A stretch of 64,000 nt of DNA from Aliarcobacter trophiarum LMG 25534 (GTDB taxonomy: Bacteria; Campylobacterota; Campylobacteria; Campylobacterales; Arcobacteraceae). Location of the stretch: NCBI RefSeq assembly GCF_003355515.1, contig NZ_CP031367.1, positions 1,302,001 through 1,366,000 of the forward strand, given 5' to 3'. Position 1 is the first letter of the stretch. Every line of letters starts with the position of its first letter. The notes beneath the pieces were generated by a model. The model did no database searches. It was not told where the DNA came from and saw only the letters and a program-made list of their open reading frames with translations. Both the position numbers and the translations under genes were made by a program. Shown in pieces: positions 20,106-29,687 of this stretch.

Positions 20106-20516
20106 TTACTTTATATTTTTATTTAATAAAGCAATAGTTGCCAAATTTGTAAGCTCTGTTAAGGTTTTAGTATCTAGTTTTCTATCTCCAATAACAAAAC
20201 TAAAAATCTCTAAAAAGTTCTCTCTTCCCCAAACTCTAAGTTCTGCAACATTTAAAAACTTTTCAGTGCTTAAAACTTCACCTTTTTTATTTGTGATTAT
20301 AACTTTTGCACTATCACTATTTTCAAAATTTCCTTTTATTCCATCATTATTTTTTATTTGATAGCTAACTTTTGCATCTAAAATCTTTCCACTTACTAAA
20401 CTACCATCATCAACTACTTTTTTTGGAAATCCACTATCTTTTAAAAAATCATCCCATTTATCTGCAAAAAGGCTTGAAGATAACAAAATTAAAAACAGAG
20501 CTAATATTTTTCTCAT
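20106..20516 (-). CDS. Small exported protein of unknown function
   Basis: 136 residues from the ATG at 20514-20516. I prefer this start to a longer frame beginning inside mnmE because it gives a clean signal peptide (MRKILALFLILLSSSLFA) and lies one base after the mnmE stop. The mature part is a soluble domain of about 118 residues with alternating strands and a conserved-looking WGRENFLEIFSFVIGD segment. Family not recognised. It is probably periplasmic and the last gene of the rpmH-to-mnmE block. Confidence 0.7.
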   Translation of the reverse strand: MRKILALFLILLSSSLFADKWDDFLKDSGFPKKVVDDGSLVSGKILDAKVSYQIKNNDGIKGNFENSDSAKVIITNKKGEVLSTEKFLNVAELRVWGRENFLEIFSFVIGDRKLDTKTLTELTNLATIALLNKNIK

Positions 20517-20517
20517 A

Positions 20518-21888
20518 CTATTTTCCCAAACAAAATTCACCAAACATAACATCAAGCATCTCATCATTTTCATAAGGTCTTGTAATATTTGAAATCTCAT
20601 GTAAGGCTTCTGTTATGTGGTGTGCAAAGAACTCTAATTCTCCACTATACAGTGGAGATTTTGCCATTTTTATACTATTTAATGTATTTTCTACACTACT
20701 TATTTGTCTCTTTGAAACTAATGTAAGCTCATCTGTTCCACTATTTTCATCTAATACTTTTTCTATTCTTTTAATAAGTAAGTTTATACTCTCTTTTGTT
20801 GAGAGCTCTATAAAATCACCCAATAACTCATTTTCAAATATTTTTGGTAAATCTGTTTTATTCAGAACTTTTATAATATTTTTACTATCTTGAGAAGCTA
20901 AAAGTTCTAAAATTTTATCATCTTCACTATCTTTGATTCTGCTATTATCAAATAAAGCTACTATAATATCTGCTTCATTTATTGCATTTATTGATTTTTC
21001 AATTCCAATTTGCTCAATAATATCGCTTGTATTTTCTCTAATTCCAGCAGTATCAACTATTTTAATAATATGAGTTCCTATCTTTACACTCTCTTCAATA
21101 GTATCTCTTGTAGTTCCAGCAATATCTGAAATAATAGCTCTATCATAATTAAGTAGCTTGTTTAAAAGACTAGATTTTCCAACATTTGGCTTTCCAATAA
21201 TTGCAACTTTAAAGCCATCTATCATACCTTCTCTTCTTCTACTAGCATCTAGTGTATTTTCTAGTTTTTGTTCTATCTTTCCTATTTTTTCCTCTATTTT
21301 CAGAAAAATATCTGTAGGTAAATCTTCTTCAGCATAATCAATAGAAACCTCTGTATATGCAAGCATAAAGAGTAAATCTTCTCTAATTTCTTCTACAAAA
21401 TCTTTTAACTCACCCTTTAGCTGTCTAGCTAATAATTTAACAGCATCACTACTTCTTGCTTCAATTATTTTTGAGATAGCTTCTGCTTTACTCAAATCTA
21501 TTTTATTGTTCAAAAAGGCTCTTTTTGAAAACTCTCCAGCAGTTGCCATTCTAGCACCATACTCTAAAACACTATCCAAAATAAGTGAAGCAATAGCAAC
21601 CCCACCATGAATTTGAAACTCAACAATATCTTCTCCTGTAAAAGAGTTTGGAGCTTTAAAATATAAGATAATGGCTTCATCAATAATACTTTTATCTTTG
21701 TCGTATAAATAAGAGAGTGTTGCTACTCTTGGAGTTATAGTAGACTTTTGTGATATTTTAAGTGAGATTTCAAGAGCTTTTGCTCCTGAAACTCTCACTA
21801 TAGAAATTGAACCTATTCCTGATGCAGTAGCAATTGCTACAATAGTATCGTCTTGATACAAATTAATCTTCTTTTTGTTTGTACTCAT
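20518..21888 (-). CDS. mnmE: tRNA modification GTPase MnmE (TrmE)
   Basis: 456 residues. With MnmG it builds the carboxymethylaminomethyl group on U34 of certain tRNAs. The N-terminal folate-binding domain (1-115), helical domain and inserted G domain are all present: GKPNVGKSSLLN near residue 222, DTAGIRE and NKTDL. The C-terminus ends FCLGK, matching the catalytic C(I/L)GK motif. The start overlaps the end of jag by 26 bases. The order jag-mnmE downstream of yidC is widespread in bacteria. Confidence 0.97.
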   Translation of the reverse strand: MSTNKKKINLYQDDTIVAIATASGIGSISIVRVSGAKALEISLKISQKSTITPRVATLSYLYDKDKSIIDEAIILYFKAPNSFTGEDIVEFQIHGGVAIASLILDSVLEYGARMATAGEFSKRAFLNNKIDLSKAEAISKIIEARSSDAVKLLARQLKGELKDFVEEIREDLLFMLAYTEVSIDYAEEDLPTDIFLKIEEKIGKIEQKLENTLDASRRREGMIDGFKVAIIGKPNVGKSSLLNKLLNYDRAIISDIAGTTRDTIEESVKIGTHIIKIVDTAGIRENTSDIIEQIGIEKSINAINEADIIVALFDNSRIKDSEDDKILELLASQDSKNIIKVLNKTDLPKIFENELLGDFIELSTKESINLLIKRIEKVLDENSGTDELTLVSKRQISSVENTLNSIKMAKSPLYSGELEFFAHHITEALHEISNITRPYENDEMLDVMFGEFCLGK

Positions 21889-22738
21889 TTACAAGTACAT
21901 ATTTTTCACCTTTGATATTTGTTTTTACTGCAACATATTTCAAAGGAAATTCTTCTCTTAGTTTTTTAAGTGCTATATGTACTAAAATACCATCTAATGG
22001 CTTAGTTTTAAAGCTTCCTTTCTCTTTTATTATCTCAATAACTGGCTCTAAATATAGAAAAATAGCAGCTTCTTGGTTTTTCAAAAATTCGGCTACTTCA
22101 AGACGAAGCATTAAACCAAACTTATCATTTATCCAATTAAATAAAATATATGATAAAGCTTTATATCTATACCCTTCTTTACCTATTAAAAGTGCTGAAT
22201 CTTCCCCTAAGAATTCAATAAATATTGTTTCATCATCATAAAAACTAACTTTTATCTCATCTAATTTAAAACAAGATTTATCAAATAAAAGGTTTAACCC
22301 AGCTTTGATTTCAGAGATTATTTCATCTTTTGATTTTTTAATTATAATTTTAGAAATATCGTTTTGTTTCTCTTCATGATAAAACTTATCAAAAATCTTC
22401 TCTTTTGGTTCAACTTTTGGAACATTACAAGTAGTTTCTTCAATATTTGAAACTACCGTTTGCTCTTTTTTAACACCATTTATATTTGAGTTTTCTAAAC
22501 GTGTACTAACATCTTCTATTTTTACACTTTTATTTTTATAAGATTTTAAAATACTACTATCACCAGTTTTATCTGTTTTACAAACAGCACATATTATCGC
22601 TCGTTTTTTCCCAAACCCCAAAAAACCACTACTTGGCTGTTGAAATACTTCAATTACAAGCTCTGTAATTGAACATCCAAACTCTAAAGTCGCCATTTCA
22701 TAGGCTTTTTCTAAACTATCTGCTTCAAACTTTTTCAT
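21863..22738 (-). CDS. jag: Jag/KhpB-like RNA-binding protein
   Basis: 291 residues. The N-terminal Jag domain (1-52) has the family pattern ADSLEKAYEMA and PSSGFLGFGKKRA. A charged linker of about 95 residues follows. A KH domain with its GxxG loop in LLIGKEGYRYKAL lies near residues 190-205. The usual C-terminal R3H motif (R-x3-H) is not evident; the corresponding helix reads DGILVHIALKKL. In other bacteria Jag/KhpB binds RNA and affects cell wall synthesis and division. It sits between yidC and mnmE, its usual neighbours, 10 bp after yidC. Confidence 0.85.
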   Translation of the reverse strand: MKKFEADSLEKAYEMATLEFGCSITELVIEVFQQPSSGFLGFGKKRAIICAVCKTDKTGDSSILKSYKNKSVKIEDVSTRLENSNINGVKKEQTVVSNIEETTCNVPKVEPKEKIFDKFYHEEKQNDISKIIIKKSKDEIISEIKAGLNLLFDKSCFKLDEIKVSFYDDETIFIEFLGEDSALLIGKEGYRYKALSYILFNWINDKFGLMLRLEVAEFLKNQEAAIFLYLEPVIEIIKEKGSFKTKPLDGILVHIALKKLREEFPLKYVAVKTNIKGEKYVLVNEYKQKED

Positions 22739-22748
22739 TACTTCCTAC

Positions 22749-24332
22749 TTATTTAGTATTTGCGACTCTTCTTTTCTCAAATATTCTATTAATAGTATAT
22801 TGTTGAGCAATAGTGAACAAGTTATTTACAAACCAGTACAGTGTTAGTCCTGCTGGGAACCATAAGAAGAAAAATGTAAATACTATAGGTAATAGTTGGA
22901 AAATCTTCTTTTGTAACTCATCTTGCATTGTATTTGGTGTAATTTTTTGTTGAATATACATAGTTGCACCCATTAAAATTGGTAATACAAACCAAGGATC
23001 CATTTCAGCTAAGTCGTGTATCCATAAAATCCAAGGAGCACCTTTTAACTCAATAGCATTGATTAAAACTCTATATATTGCAAAGAAAACAGGAATTTGT
23101 AAAAGAAGTGGTAAACATCCACCCATAGGATTTGCACCATGTTTTTTATAAAGTTCCATCATAGCCATAGATTGTTTTTGTTTATCATCTTTATATCTAG
23201 CTTGAATATCTTTCATTTTTGGAGCTAAATCTTTTAGTTTTTGCATACTCATCATACCTTTGTATGATAAAGGATATAAAACTACTTTTATTAAAATTGT
23301 AAGAACAACAATAGTCCAACCCCAGTTTCCAATATATCCTTGTAAAAATTGTAGAAGAACAAACATTGGTTTTGCAATAAATGTAAACCAACCATAATCA
23401 ATTACATCTATTAACTCAGGATTTAAAGACTCTAAATCTTTATGATTTTTTGGACCTGTAAACCCACTAAAATTTATACCTGTTCCTGCTTGAATAAATG
23501 CTTGAGGATTGTTTTTATCATCTGGCATAAGAGTAACTTGCATTGATTTTTCAAAATTATAAATAACAGTTGTATAGTATCTATCAAAATTTGATACAAA
23601 TTTAATTCCTACTAAATCTTTATTATTATTTAAATCTCCATCTTCTATTGTCTCTAAACTTCCATCATTTAACTTTACAATAAGTCCATGAACAGCATAC
23701 ATATCAGCTAAAACATTTGGTCTAAATCCATTTGTAATAAAAAACTGCTCATTATTTGTAGAACTAACATCTAAATCATAATGTCCATCTGGATAAAAAG
23801 TAAACTTTTTTGTTAAAGTTGTACCACTTAGAGTTTGAGTTAAAGTTAACTCTTGTTTGTTTGTTGTAGCATCAATATTTGAAGAACTAGCAACAGTATC
23901 TACTTTAAAAGCTTCCTCATTTAAAGCTCTATTTGAAAATCTAACTTCTAAAGGTCTTAATTGATTAGAAGCAAAAAGCTTAATCTGATTACTTTTATCA
24001 TCTTTGTACTTCTCTTCAAGTAAAGTAACTTGATAAATACGACCTAAATTGTCAATTTCAATTATATTTTTCTCTGTTTTAATTGTAGCAACAATGTTTT
24101 TACTCTCATTAACTACTGGTGCTATAGAGCTTGTATTATCACTTATTATCTGCTCTTTAATCTCTGGAGCAGCATTTGCTTTTTGCTCTTGCTCAATTTT
24201 TTGTTGTTCTATCTTCTCTATTTGTTTTGGTTTTAATACCAAAAACTCATAAGCTATAAAAAATACAAAAACCAATACGGTCATTATTATCATTCGTTTT
24301 TGTAAACCATTGTTTTGATTATTACTATTCAT
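22749..24332 (-). CDS. yidC: Membrane protein insertase YidC
   Basis: 527 residues, the Gram-negative form. The first membrane helix (about 13-30) is followed by a large periplasmic beta domain (about 60-325) and then the conserved five-helix insertase core with ILIKVVLYPLSYKGMMSMQK, a cytoplasmic hairpin containing MMELYKKHGANPMGGCLP, and GLTLYWFVNN. The hydrophilic-groove arginine falls in the VLTILIK/LYP region expected by family homology. It inserts and folds inner-membrane proteins alone or with SecYEG. It starts one base after the yidD stop. Confidence 0.97.
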   Translation of the reverse strand: MNSNNQNNGLQKRMIIMTVLVFVFFIAYEFLVLKPKQIEKIEQQKIEQEQKANAAPEIKEQIISDNTSSIAPVVNESKNIVATIKTEKNIIEIDNLGRIYQVTLLEEKYKDDKSNQIKLFASNQLRPLEVRFSNRALNEEAFKVDTVASSSNIDATTNKQELTLTQTLSGTTLTKKFTFYPDGHYDLDVSSTNNEQFFITNGFRPNVLADMYAVHGLIVKLNDGSLETIEDGDLNNNKDLVGIKFVSNFDRYYTTVIYNFEKSMQVTLMPDDKNNPQAFIQAGTGINFSGFTGPKNHKDLESLNPELIDVIDYGWFTFIAKPMFVLLQFLQGYIGNWGWTIVVLTILIKVVLYPLSYKGMMSMQKLKDLAPKMKDIQARYKDDKQKQSMAMMELYKKHGANPMGGCLPLLLQIPVFFAIYRVLINAIELKGAPWILWIHDLAEMDPWFVLPILMGATMYIQQKITPNTMQDELQKKIFQLLPIVFTFFFLWFPAGLTLYWFVNNLFTIAQQYTINRIFEKRRVANTK

Positions 24333-24333
24333 C

Positions 24334-24660
24334 CTACTTCTTCCACTCCCTGTTTTTTACTACTAAAAATTTTCCATTTTTAAAAGGCACATACCAATAT
24401 ACTATTTTAATTTTATTATATTTGATATTTTGATTTTTTTTTAACCTATTTATTACTGGATAGTCAAAACCACCATCAAAAAGTTGGTTACACTTTAAAA
24501 TGCGAACCATTGTATAAAAAATAGCCTTAAAAAAACCATTATTATCTAGTTGCCAAAGTGCATATTGAGAACATGTTGGATAGTATCTACACGAACCATA
24601 TGACAAAACCGATAAATATTTTTGATAAAACCTTACAAAAAGTTTTGAAATCTCTTTCAT
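24334..24660 (-). CDS. yidD: Membrane protein insertion efficiency factor YidD
   Basis: 108 residues. The family pattern FVRFYQKYLS...CRYYPTCSQYALWQL and the later CNQLFDGGFDYP are clear, with three conserved cysteines. It is a small amphipathic membrane-associated protein that assists YidC. The tail of about 40 residues beyond the domain, rich in Lys and aromatic residues, is longer than in E. coli (85 residues). It overlaps rnpA by 4 bases (ATGA) and precedes yidC by one base. Confidence 0.93.
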   Translation of the reverse strand: MKEISKLFVRFYQKYLSVLSYGSCRYYPTCSQYALWQLDNNGFFKAIFYTMVRILKCNQLFDGGFDYPVINRLKKNQNIKYNKIKIVYWYVPFKNGKFLVVKNREWKK

Positions 24661-24992
24661 TTAAGAACTTCTAGCCTTTTAAAAGCAAAATTGAAATCTC
24701 TTTTTATCTCTTGAAAATTTTTTTCATGAATTTGATTTTTTGCCACAAAAATATAGCTTCCCTCTTTTAGCCTATCTTCATAGTTCAAAATAGCGGCTCT
24801 TAACCTTCTTTTTGCCTTTGCTCTAAAAACTGCATTTCCAATCTTTTTTGAAGCAACAAAAGCCAATTTAAGCTCATTTTTTGGCATAAAAAAAGCGACA
24901 AAGGTTGGAGTATGCCAACTTTTACCGCTTTTATAAAGTTTGTTGAACTCTTTTTGGCTATTTAGCCTAAAGTCCTTACTTAAACAGCTAAT
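24657..24992 (-). CDS. rnpA: Ribonuclease P protein component, apparent ATT start
   Basis: It binds the RNase P RNA and helps mature tRNA 5' ends. The conserved block [10 protein letters not shown] is present. An ATG at 24887 would give only 76 residues, but family-like sequence ([23 protein letters not shown]) continues in frame upstream to a TAA. No ATG, GTG or TTG exists in that upstream stretch. An ATT at 24990-24992 would give 111 residues, the normal length (about 110-120), beginning ISCLSKDF. The first 13 bases then overlap the end of rpmH, and the preceding AGGAAG inside rpmH could serve as ribosome site. The gene itself is certain; the start is inferred. Confidence 0.88.
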   Translation of the reverse strand: MSCLSKDFRLNSQKEFNKLYKSGKSWHTPTFVAFFMPKNELKLAFVASKKIGNAVFRAKAKRRLRAAILNYEDRLKEGSYIFVAKNQIHEKNFQEIKRDFNFAFKRLEVLK

Positions 24993-25114
24993 CTTTTTCT
25001 TCCTTTAGCTCTTCTTGCATTTATTACTCTTCTACCATTTTTTGTAGCCATTCTTACTCTAAACCCGTGAGTTCTTTTCTTAGGAGTGTTATGTGGTTGA
25101 TATGTTCTTTTCAT
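24980..25114 (-). CDS. rpmH: 50S ribosomal protein L34
   Basis: 44 residues, [17 protein letters not shown] through to GRKRLAV, the complete and highly conserved L34 sequence. It is first in the rpmH-rnpA-yidD-yidC-jag-mnmE block found in most bacteria. The ATG has an AAGGGTAAGAG leader, and its stop overlaps the apparent start region of rnpA. Confidence 0.98.
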   Translation of the reverse strand: MKRTYQPHNTPKKRTHGFRVRMATKNGRRVINARRAKGRKRLAV

Positions 25115-25155
25115 CTTACTCTTACCCTTTTATATTTTTCAAAATTAAGTTGTGG

Positions 25156-25161
25156 ATTATA
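25156..25161 (-). promoter_or_regulatory. Probable -10 element of the rpmH operon
   Basis: On the minus strand TATAAT (within GCCTATAATCC) lies 42 bp before the rpmH start, in the 76-bp gap after clpB. The upstream DNA is T-rich, as usual for sigma-70 promoters of this phylum. Confidence 0.55.
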
Positions 25162-25190
25162 GGCAAATTTTACTTAAACTATTCTTTTCC

Positions 25191-27770
25191 TTAAGAGATA
25201 TTAGCAAGAATTTCACCATCTTTTAAATCAAATTCCACTTTACTTCCTTCATTTATTTTATCTTCTAAAATTAAATCAGCTAATCTATCTTCTACAATCT
25301 CATATATAGCTCTTTTAAGTGGTCTAGCTCCATAAACAGGATCAAATCCAACTTTTGCAATATACTCTTTTGCCTCTTTTGTTAAAGATATCTCTATCTC
25401 TTTTTCTTGAACTTTTTTCTTGATATTATCAAATAAGATATCAACAATATTTGAAATAGCTTCAATTCCCAGTTGTTCAAAAATAACAATATCATCAAGT
25501 CTATTTAAAAATTCTGGTCTAAAATGTACTTTTAACTCATCTAAAACAGCTTTTCTTCTTTCTTCTTTGTCACTAATTTCAATAATTCTAGCACTTCCAA
25601 TGTTTGAAGTAAGTATTATAATAGTATTTTTAAAATCAACTGTTACACCTTTATTATCAGTTAATCTTCCATCATCAAGAACTTGTAAAAGTATATTAAA
25701 TACATCTGGATGTGCTTTCTCAACCTCATCAAATAAAATAACACTATAAGGCTTTCTTCTAACAGCTTCTGTTAATTGCCCACCCTCTTCATATCCAACA
25801 TATCCAGGAGCAGCTCCAACAAGTCTTGATACTGCATGTTTTTCCATATATTCACTCATATCAAATCTAATAAGTGATTTTGCATCATCAAATAAGAATT
25901 TTGCTAAAGTTTTAGCACTTTCAGTTTTTCCAACTCCTGTTGGTCCTAAAAATAAGAAACTTCCTATTGGTCTATTTGTCTCACTAAGTCCAGCTTTATT
26001 TCTTTTTATTGCTCTACTAATTGCTTTTATTGCTTCGTCTTGACCAATAACATCTTTTTTTAGAACTTCTTCAACTTTTAAAACCTTTTGTTTTTCACTA
26101 TCCATCATCTTATTTACAGGAATCCCAGTCCATTTTGAAACTATAGAAGCAATACTCTCTTCATCTACACTATTTCTTAATAGTGTTCCTTCTTTTTGCA
26201 TTCTATCCCATTTCTCACTATTTTCTTTAATTTTTGTTTCAAGAGCTGGGATCTCTCCATACTCTATTTTTGCAGCTTCTTCAAATTTTGACTCACGTTT
26301 TGCTATATTTGCTTTTGTTTTAAGCTCATCAATTTTTATTTTTAGCTCACTTGTAGCATTAAAAGTTTGCTTCTCATTTTCAAATCTAGCTTCTAAATTT
26401 TGTTTCTCCTCTTTTTTGTTTGCTAACTCTTTTTCAATCTCTTTTATTCTATCTTCATTCTTTTGGCTTTTTTCCATTCTTAAAGCCTCTTTTTCTACAT
26501 TTAGAGTTTGAATCTCTCTTTTAATATTTGATAATGCAGTTGGTTCACTCTCTATTTGCATCTTAAGTTCTGCTGCTGCTTCATCTATTAAATCTATTGC
26601 TTTATCAGGTAAAAATCTATCTGTTATATATCTATTTGAAAGTTTTGCAGCAGCAACTAATGCACTATCATTTATAGTAACATTATGATGAGTTTCAAGC
26701 TTCTCTTTTATTCCTCTTAATATATGTAATGCTTCATTTACTGTTGGCTCATCTACTTTTATAGGCTGAAATCTTCTTTGCATTGCAGTATCTTTTTCAA
26801 AATATTTTCTATACTCTTTTAAAGTAGTTGCACCAATAGTATGTAGTTCCCCTCGTGCAAGGCTAGGTTTTAAAATATTTGCAGCATCCATACTTCCTTC
26901 ACTTGCACCTGCACCAATTATTGTATGAATTTCATCTATAAATAAGATTATATTTCCAGCTTCTTTAACCTCATCAATAACAGATTTTAATCTATCTTCA
27001 AACTCTCCTCTATATTTTGCACCAGCTATTAAAGCACTCATATCAAGAGTTACAACTCTTTTATTTAATAAACTTGTAGGTACATCTTTATTTACAATTC
27101 TTTGAGCTAAACCCTCAGCAATTGCAGTTTTTCCAGTTCCTGGTTCTCCTATTAAAATAGGATTATTTTTTGTTTTTCTTATTAGAATTTGCATCATTCT
27201 AGTTATCTGTTCATCTCTTCCAATAACAGGGTCAAGTTCACCATCAATTGCTTTTTTATTTAAATCTATTCCATATTTATTTAAAGCTTCTAAATTATCA
27301 TCTCCACTTTGACTATCTATTTGTTTACCAGCTCTTAATGCCTCAAGCTCTTTTTTTGCCTCTTTTAAATCTATATATTTCCCTAAAATATCTCTTATTG
27401 TCTGATTATCAAAGTTTGAAATAAGCCAAGTATCAATAGCTATAAATTTATCTCCATTACTTGCCATTTGCCCTTGTGCTTTTTGAAAACTCTCATATAA
27501 ACTTCTTGATAACTTAATACTATCTTTTGTAACACTACTTACACTTGGAAGTTTGCTTGCATATGATTTTGCTTCAAGCTCAATTGCAACTCTATTCACA
27601 TTCATTTTATTTAATAGTTGATTTAAAACTGAGTTGGTATTTGTAAGCAATGCCCAAATTAAATGGACTATTTGTACCTCTTGATTTTTATTGTGTAAAG
27701 CCAAAGCTACACTGCTATCTATTGTCTCTCTTAATTGATTTGTCATTTTTTCAAAAATATTTTCATTCAT
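25191..27770 (-). CDS. clpB: ATP-dependent disaggregase ClpB
   Basis: About 859 residues from the ATG at 27768-27770. A GTG nine bases upstream would also open the frame but lies inside the CIRCE operator and closer to the ribosome site, so the ATG with AGGAG eight bases ahead is preferred. Domains: N-terminal Clp_N repeats (1-145); AAA1 with [15 protein letters not shown] and DEIHT; the ClpB-specific coiled-coil middle domain (about 400-520); AAA2 with GPTGVGKTE; and a C-terminal D2-small domain. It rescues aggregated proteins together with DnaK. The promoter and CIRCE site upstream indicate HrcA heat-shock control. Confidence 0.97.
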   Translation of the reverse strand: MNENIFEKMTNQLRETIDSSVALALHNKNQEVQIVHLIWALLTNTNSVLNQLLNKMNVNRVAIELEAKSYASKLPSVSSVTKDSIKLSRSLYESFQKAQGQMASNGDKFIAIDTWLISNFDNQTIRDILGKYIDLKEAKKELEALRAGKQIDSQSGDDNLEALNKYGIDLNKKAIDGELDPVIGRDEQITRMMQILIRKTKNNPILIGEPGTGKTAIAEGLAQRIVNKDVPTSLLNKRVVTLDMSALIAGAKYRGEFEDRLKSVIDEVKEAGNIILFIDEIHTIIGAGASEGSMDAANILKPSLARGELHTIGATTLKEYRKYFEKDTAMQRRFQPIKVDEPTVNEALHILRGIKEKLETHHNVTINDSALVAAAKLSNRYITDRFLPDKAIDLIDEAAAELKMQIESEPTALSNIKREIQTLNVEKEALRMEKSQKNEDRIKEIEKELANKKEEKQNLEARFENEKQTFNATSELKIKIDELKTKANIAKRESKFEEAAKIEYGEIPALETKIKENSEKWDRMQKEGTLLRNSVDEESIASIVSKWTGIPVNKMMDSEKQKVLKVEEVLKKDVIGQDEAIKAISRAIKRNKAGLSETNRPIGSFLFLGPTGVGKTESAKTLAKFLFDDAKSLIRFDMSEYMEKHAVSRLVGAAPGYVGYEEGGQLTEAVRRKPYSVILFDEVEKAHPDVFNILLQVLDDGRLTDNKGVTVDFKNTIIILTSNIGSARIIEISDKEERRKAVLDELKVHFRPEFLNRLDDIVIFEQLGIEAISNIVDILFDNIKKKVQEKEIEISLTKEAKEYIAKVGFDPVYGARPLKRAIYEIVEDRLADLILEDKINEGSKVEFDLKDGEILANIS

Positions 27771-27772
27771 AA

Positions 27773-27799
27773 TTAGCACTCCTATAGTTTAATTGCTAA
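27773..27799. promoter_or_regulatory. CIRCE operator (HrcA site) of clpB
   Basis: TTAGCACTC, nine bases, then AATTGCTAA. This is the CIRCE layout TTAGCACTC-N9-GAGTGCTAA, with a perfect left arm and 7 of 9 in the right arm. It sits between the -10 box and the ATG. The clpB ribosome site AGGAG overlaps the left arm on the minus strand. hrcA itself is not in this window. Confidence 0.88.
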
Positions 27800-27803
27800 T
27801 GAT

Positions 27804-27832
27804 ATTATATATCTTTAGTCAATACTTGTCAA
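27804..27832 (-). promoter_or_regulatory. Sigma-70 promoter of clpB
   Basis: On the minus strand TTGACA (27827-27832) is separated by exactly 17 bp from TATAAT (27804-27809), consensus in both boxes. The CIRCE operator begins five bases downstream. Confidence 0.88.
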
Positions 27833-27892
27833 GTCTTATAAAAAATATATTTTAAATTATAATACTTTTATATAAAAAATAAAAGGTTTTTT

Positions 27893-28474
27893 GTGAAATT
27901 TTTATGTGGTATTGATGAAGCGGGAAGAGGTCCACTTGCTGGACCTTTAGTTGTTGCTGGTGTTATTTTAAAAAAAGATATTTTAGGATTAAATGACTCA
28001 AAAAAACTTAGCGAGAAAAAAAGAGAGAAACTTTTTGATGAGATAAAAGAGAGTTCAAAATATCATATAGTTTTTAAAAGTGCTAAAGAGATAGATGATT
28101 TTGGTATTAGTTTTTGCCTTAAATCTTCAATTTTAGAAATAATGCAAAACTTACAAGAGTTTAGTGATAGTTTTTTGATGGATGGAAATACAAATTTTGG
28201 TATAAAAAATCTACAAAAAGAGATAAAAGCAGATGCAAAATATACTTGTGTTAGTGCCGCTTCAATTTTAGCAAAAGTGAGTCGTGATAGATTTATGGAT
28301 AAGATTTCAAGTAACTATCCAAATTATAATTTTGATAAACATAAAGGCTACGGTACAAAAGCACATATAGAAGCCATAAAAGAGTTTGGAAGAAGTGATA
28401 TTCATAGAGTTACTTTTAAACTAAAAGCTTTAGGTGAAACAGAGTTTGGAAATCAAACTCTACTTAGTTTTTAA
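27893..28474 (+). CDS. rnhB: Ribonuclease HII
   Basis: 193 residues. It nicks RNA of RNA-DNA hybrids, including single ribonucleotides in DNA. The catalytic region is GIDEAGRGPLAGP (the DE pair at residues 8-9), with LNDSKKLSEKKRE, the later acidic site in MDGNTNF, and AASILAKVSRDR. The start is a GTG at 27893 preceded by AAAAGG, which puts the catalytic motif at its usual position. The stop is one base from the end of the convergent macB permease gene. Confidence 0.96.
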   Translation: MKFLCGIDEAGRGPLAGPLVVAGVILKKDILGLNDSKKLSEKKREKLFDEIKESSKYHIVFKSAKEIDDFGISFCLKSSILEIMQNLQEFSDSFLMDGNTNFGIKNLQKEIKADAKYTCVSAASILAKVSRDRFMDKISSNYPNYNFDKHKGYGTKAHIEAIKEFGRSDIHRVTFKLKALGETEFGNQTLLSF

Positions 28475-28475
28475 A

Positions 28476-29687
28476 CTACTCATATCTTAAAGCATCAATT
28501 GGATTTAATCTTGCAGCTTTTCTTGCAGGAAAATATCCAAAAATCACACCTATTAGAGTTGAAAAAACAAACGATATTATAATAATTTGACTATTTATAA
28601 TATATGGCAATTCAAAAGCTCCAACAGCAATATATCCAACTCCTAGACCTAAAAATATCCCAATAATTCCACCCCAAGTTGAAAGTACGACTGCTTCTAT
28701 TAAAAACTGCATTAAAACTTCACTCTGCATAGCTCCAATTGCTAATCTTATTCCTATCTCTCTTGTCCTTTCAGTTACAGATACAAGCATAATATTCATA
28801 ATTCCAATTCCACCAACCAAAAGAGAGATTCCAGCAATTGAGCCTAAAAGATAAGTAAGCATTCTAGTTGTACTTGTCATTGTGTTTAAAATATCTTTCA
28901 TATCTCGAATATGAAAATTGTCATTTTCTCCAACTTTTATAGCTCTTCTATCTTGCATTAGAGATATTATTTGCCCTTTAGCCTCTTCTATATATCTATC
29001 TTCACTCACAGAAACTATAATAGTTGAAATATCTAAATTTCCTTGAATTTTTCTTTGATACATTTTAAGCGGAGTAATTACAACCTCATCTTGATCTCTT
29101 CCAAAACTACTAGCACCTTTTGACTCCAAGATACCAATAACACTACAAGGAAAATTTTTAATTCTTATTGTTGCACCTATTGGATTTTCATCTCCAAAAA
29201 TATTTTTTACAACAGTAGTTCCTAAAATACAAACACTTTTCCCACTTGCTAATTCACTCTCTTCAAAGTTTCGCCCATCTTTTAAACCCCAATCTTTAAT
29301 AATAAAATAGTCATTTGTAGTTCCAACTACTAAACTAGAATTACTTTTATTTCCAAAAACTACATTTACCATACTAGAGTTTTCAGCTGTTACACCTTTT
29401 AAGTTTGCTATCTCATTTTTAATAGCTGTTATATCTTCAAGCTTAAAAGGTTTTGCACTATTATCATCTCTTGGAGAGCCTCTTTTTTCTTCTCCTACTC
29501 TAATATTTAGCATATTGCTTCCTAGCTTTTCTATATTTGCTGTTACATTTGCAGTTGTTCCATCTCCAATTGCTACCATAGCGATTACTGAAGCAACTCC
29601 AATTACTATTCCCAAAATTGTAAGAATTGACCTTAAAATATTTCTTTTTATCTCTTTTATTGCAATTAACAAAGCATTTAAAACCAT
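28476..29687 (-). CDS. macB: MacB-type ABC transporter permease (FtsX family)
   Basis: 403 residues. One membrane helix near residue 20-40 is followed by a MacB periplasmic core domain (about 45-240) and three C-terminal helices of the FtsX type with GIGIMNIMLVSVTERTREIGIRLAIGA. MacB-type transporters do not move substrate through the membrane. They drive a periplasmic adaptor and an outer-membrane channel mechanically. Here the permease and ATPase are separate proteins, whereas E. coli MacB fuses them. It shares one base with the ATPase gene's stop (ATGG/TAATG arrangement) and completes an operon tolC-macA-ATPase-permease. Confidence 0.93.
   Translation of the reverse strand: MVLNALLIAIKEIKRNILRSILTILGIVIGVASVIAMVAIGDGTTANVTANIEKLGSNMLNIRVGEEKRGSPRDDNSAKPFKLEDITAIKNEIANLKGVTAENSSMVNVVFGNKSNSSLVVGTTNDYFIIKDWGLKDGRNFEESELASGKSVCILGTTVVKNIFGDENPIGATIRIKNFPCSVIGILESKGASSFGRDQDEVVITPLKMYQRKIQGNLDISTIIVSVSEDRYIEEAKGQIISLMQDRRAIKVGENDNFHIRDMKDILNTMTSTTRMLTYLLGSIAGISLLVGGIGIMNIMLVSVTERTREIGIRLAIGAMQSEVLMQFLIEAVVLSTWGGIIGIFLGLGVGYIAVGAFELPYIINSQIIIISFVFSTLIGVIFGYFPARKAARLNPIDALRYE

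Noticed and set aside
20517-20600. Longer start for the small exported protein, reaching into mnmE
   Set aside because: The extension reads inside mnmE in another frame and would hide the signal peptide; the ATG at 20514-20516 directly after the mnmE stop is better.
21879-22241. 120-codon plus-strand frame opposite jag
   Set aside because: Shadow of the jag reading frame; no ribosome site or recognisable motif.
24980-25190. Possible origin of replication next to rpmH-rnpA
   Set aside because: dnaA and gyrase genes are absent and only one poor DnaA-box-like sequence (TAATCCACA) was seen, so no origin is claimed.
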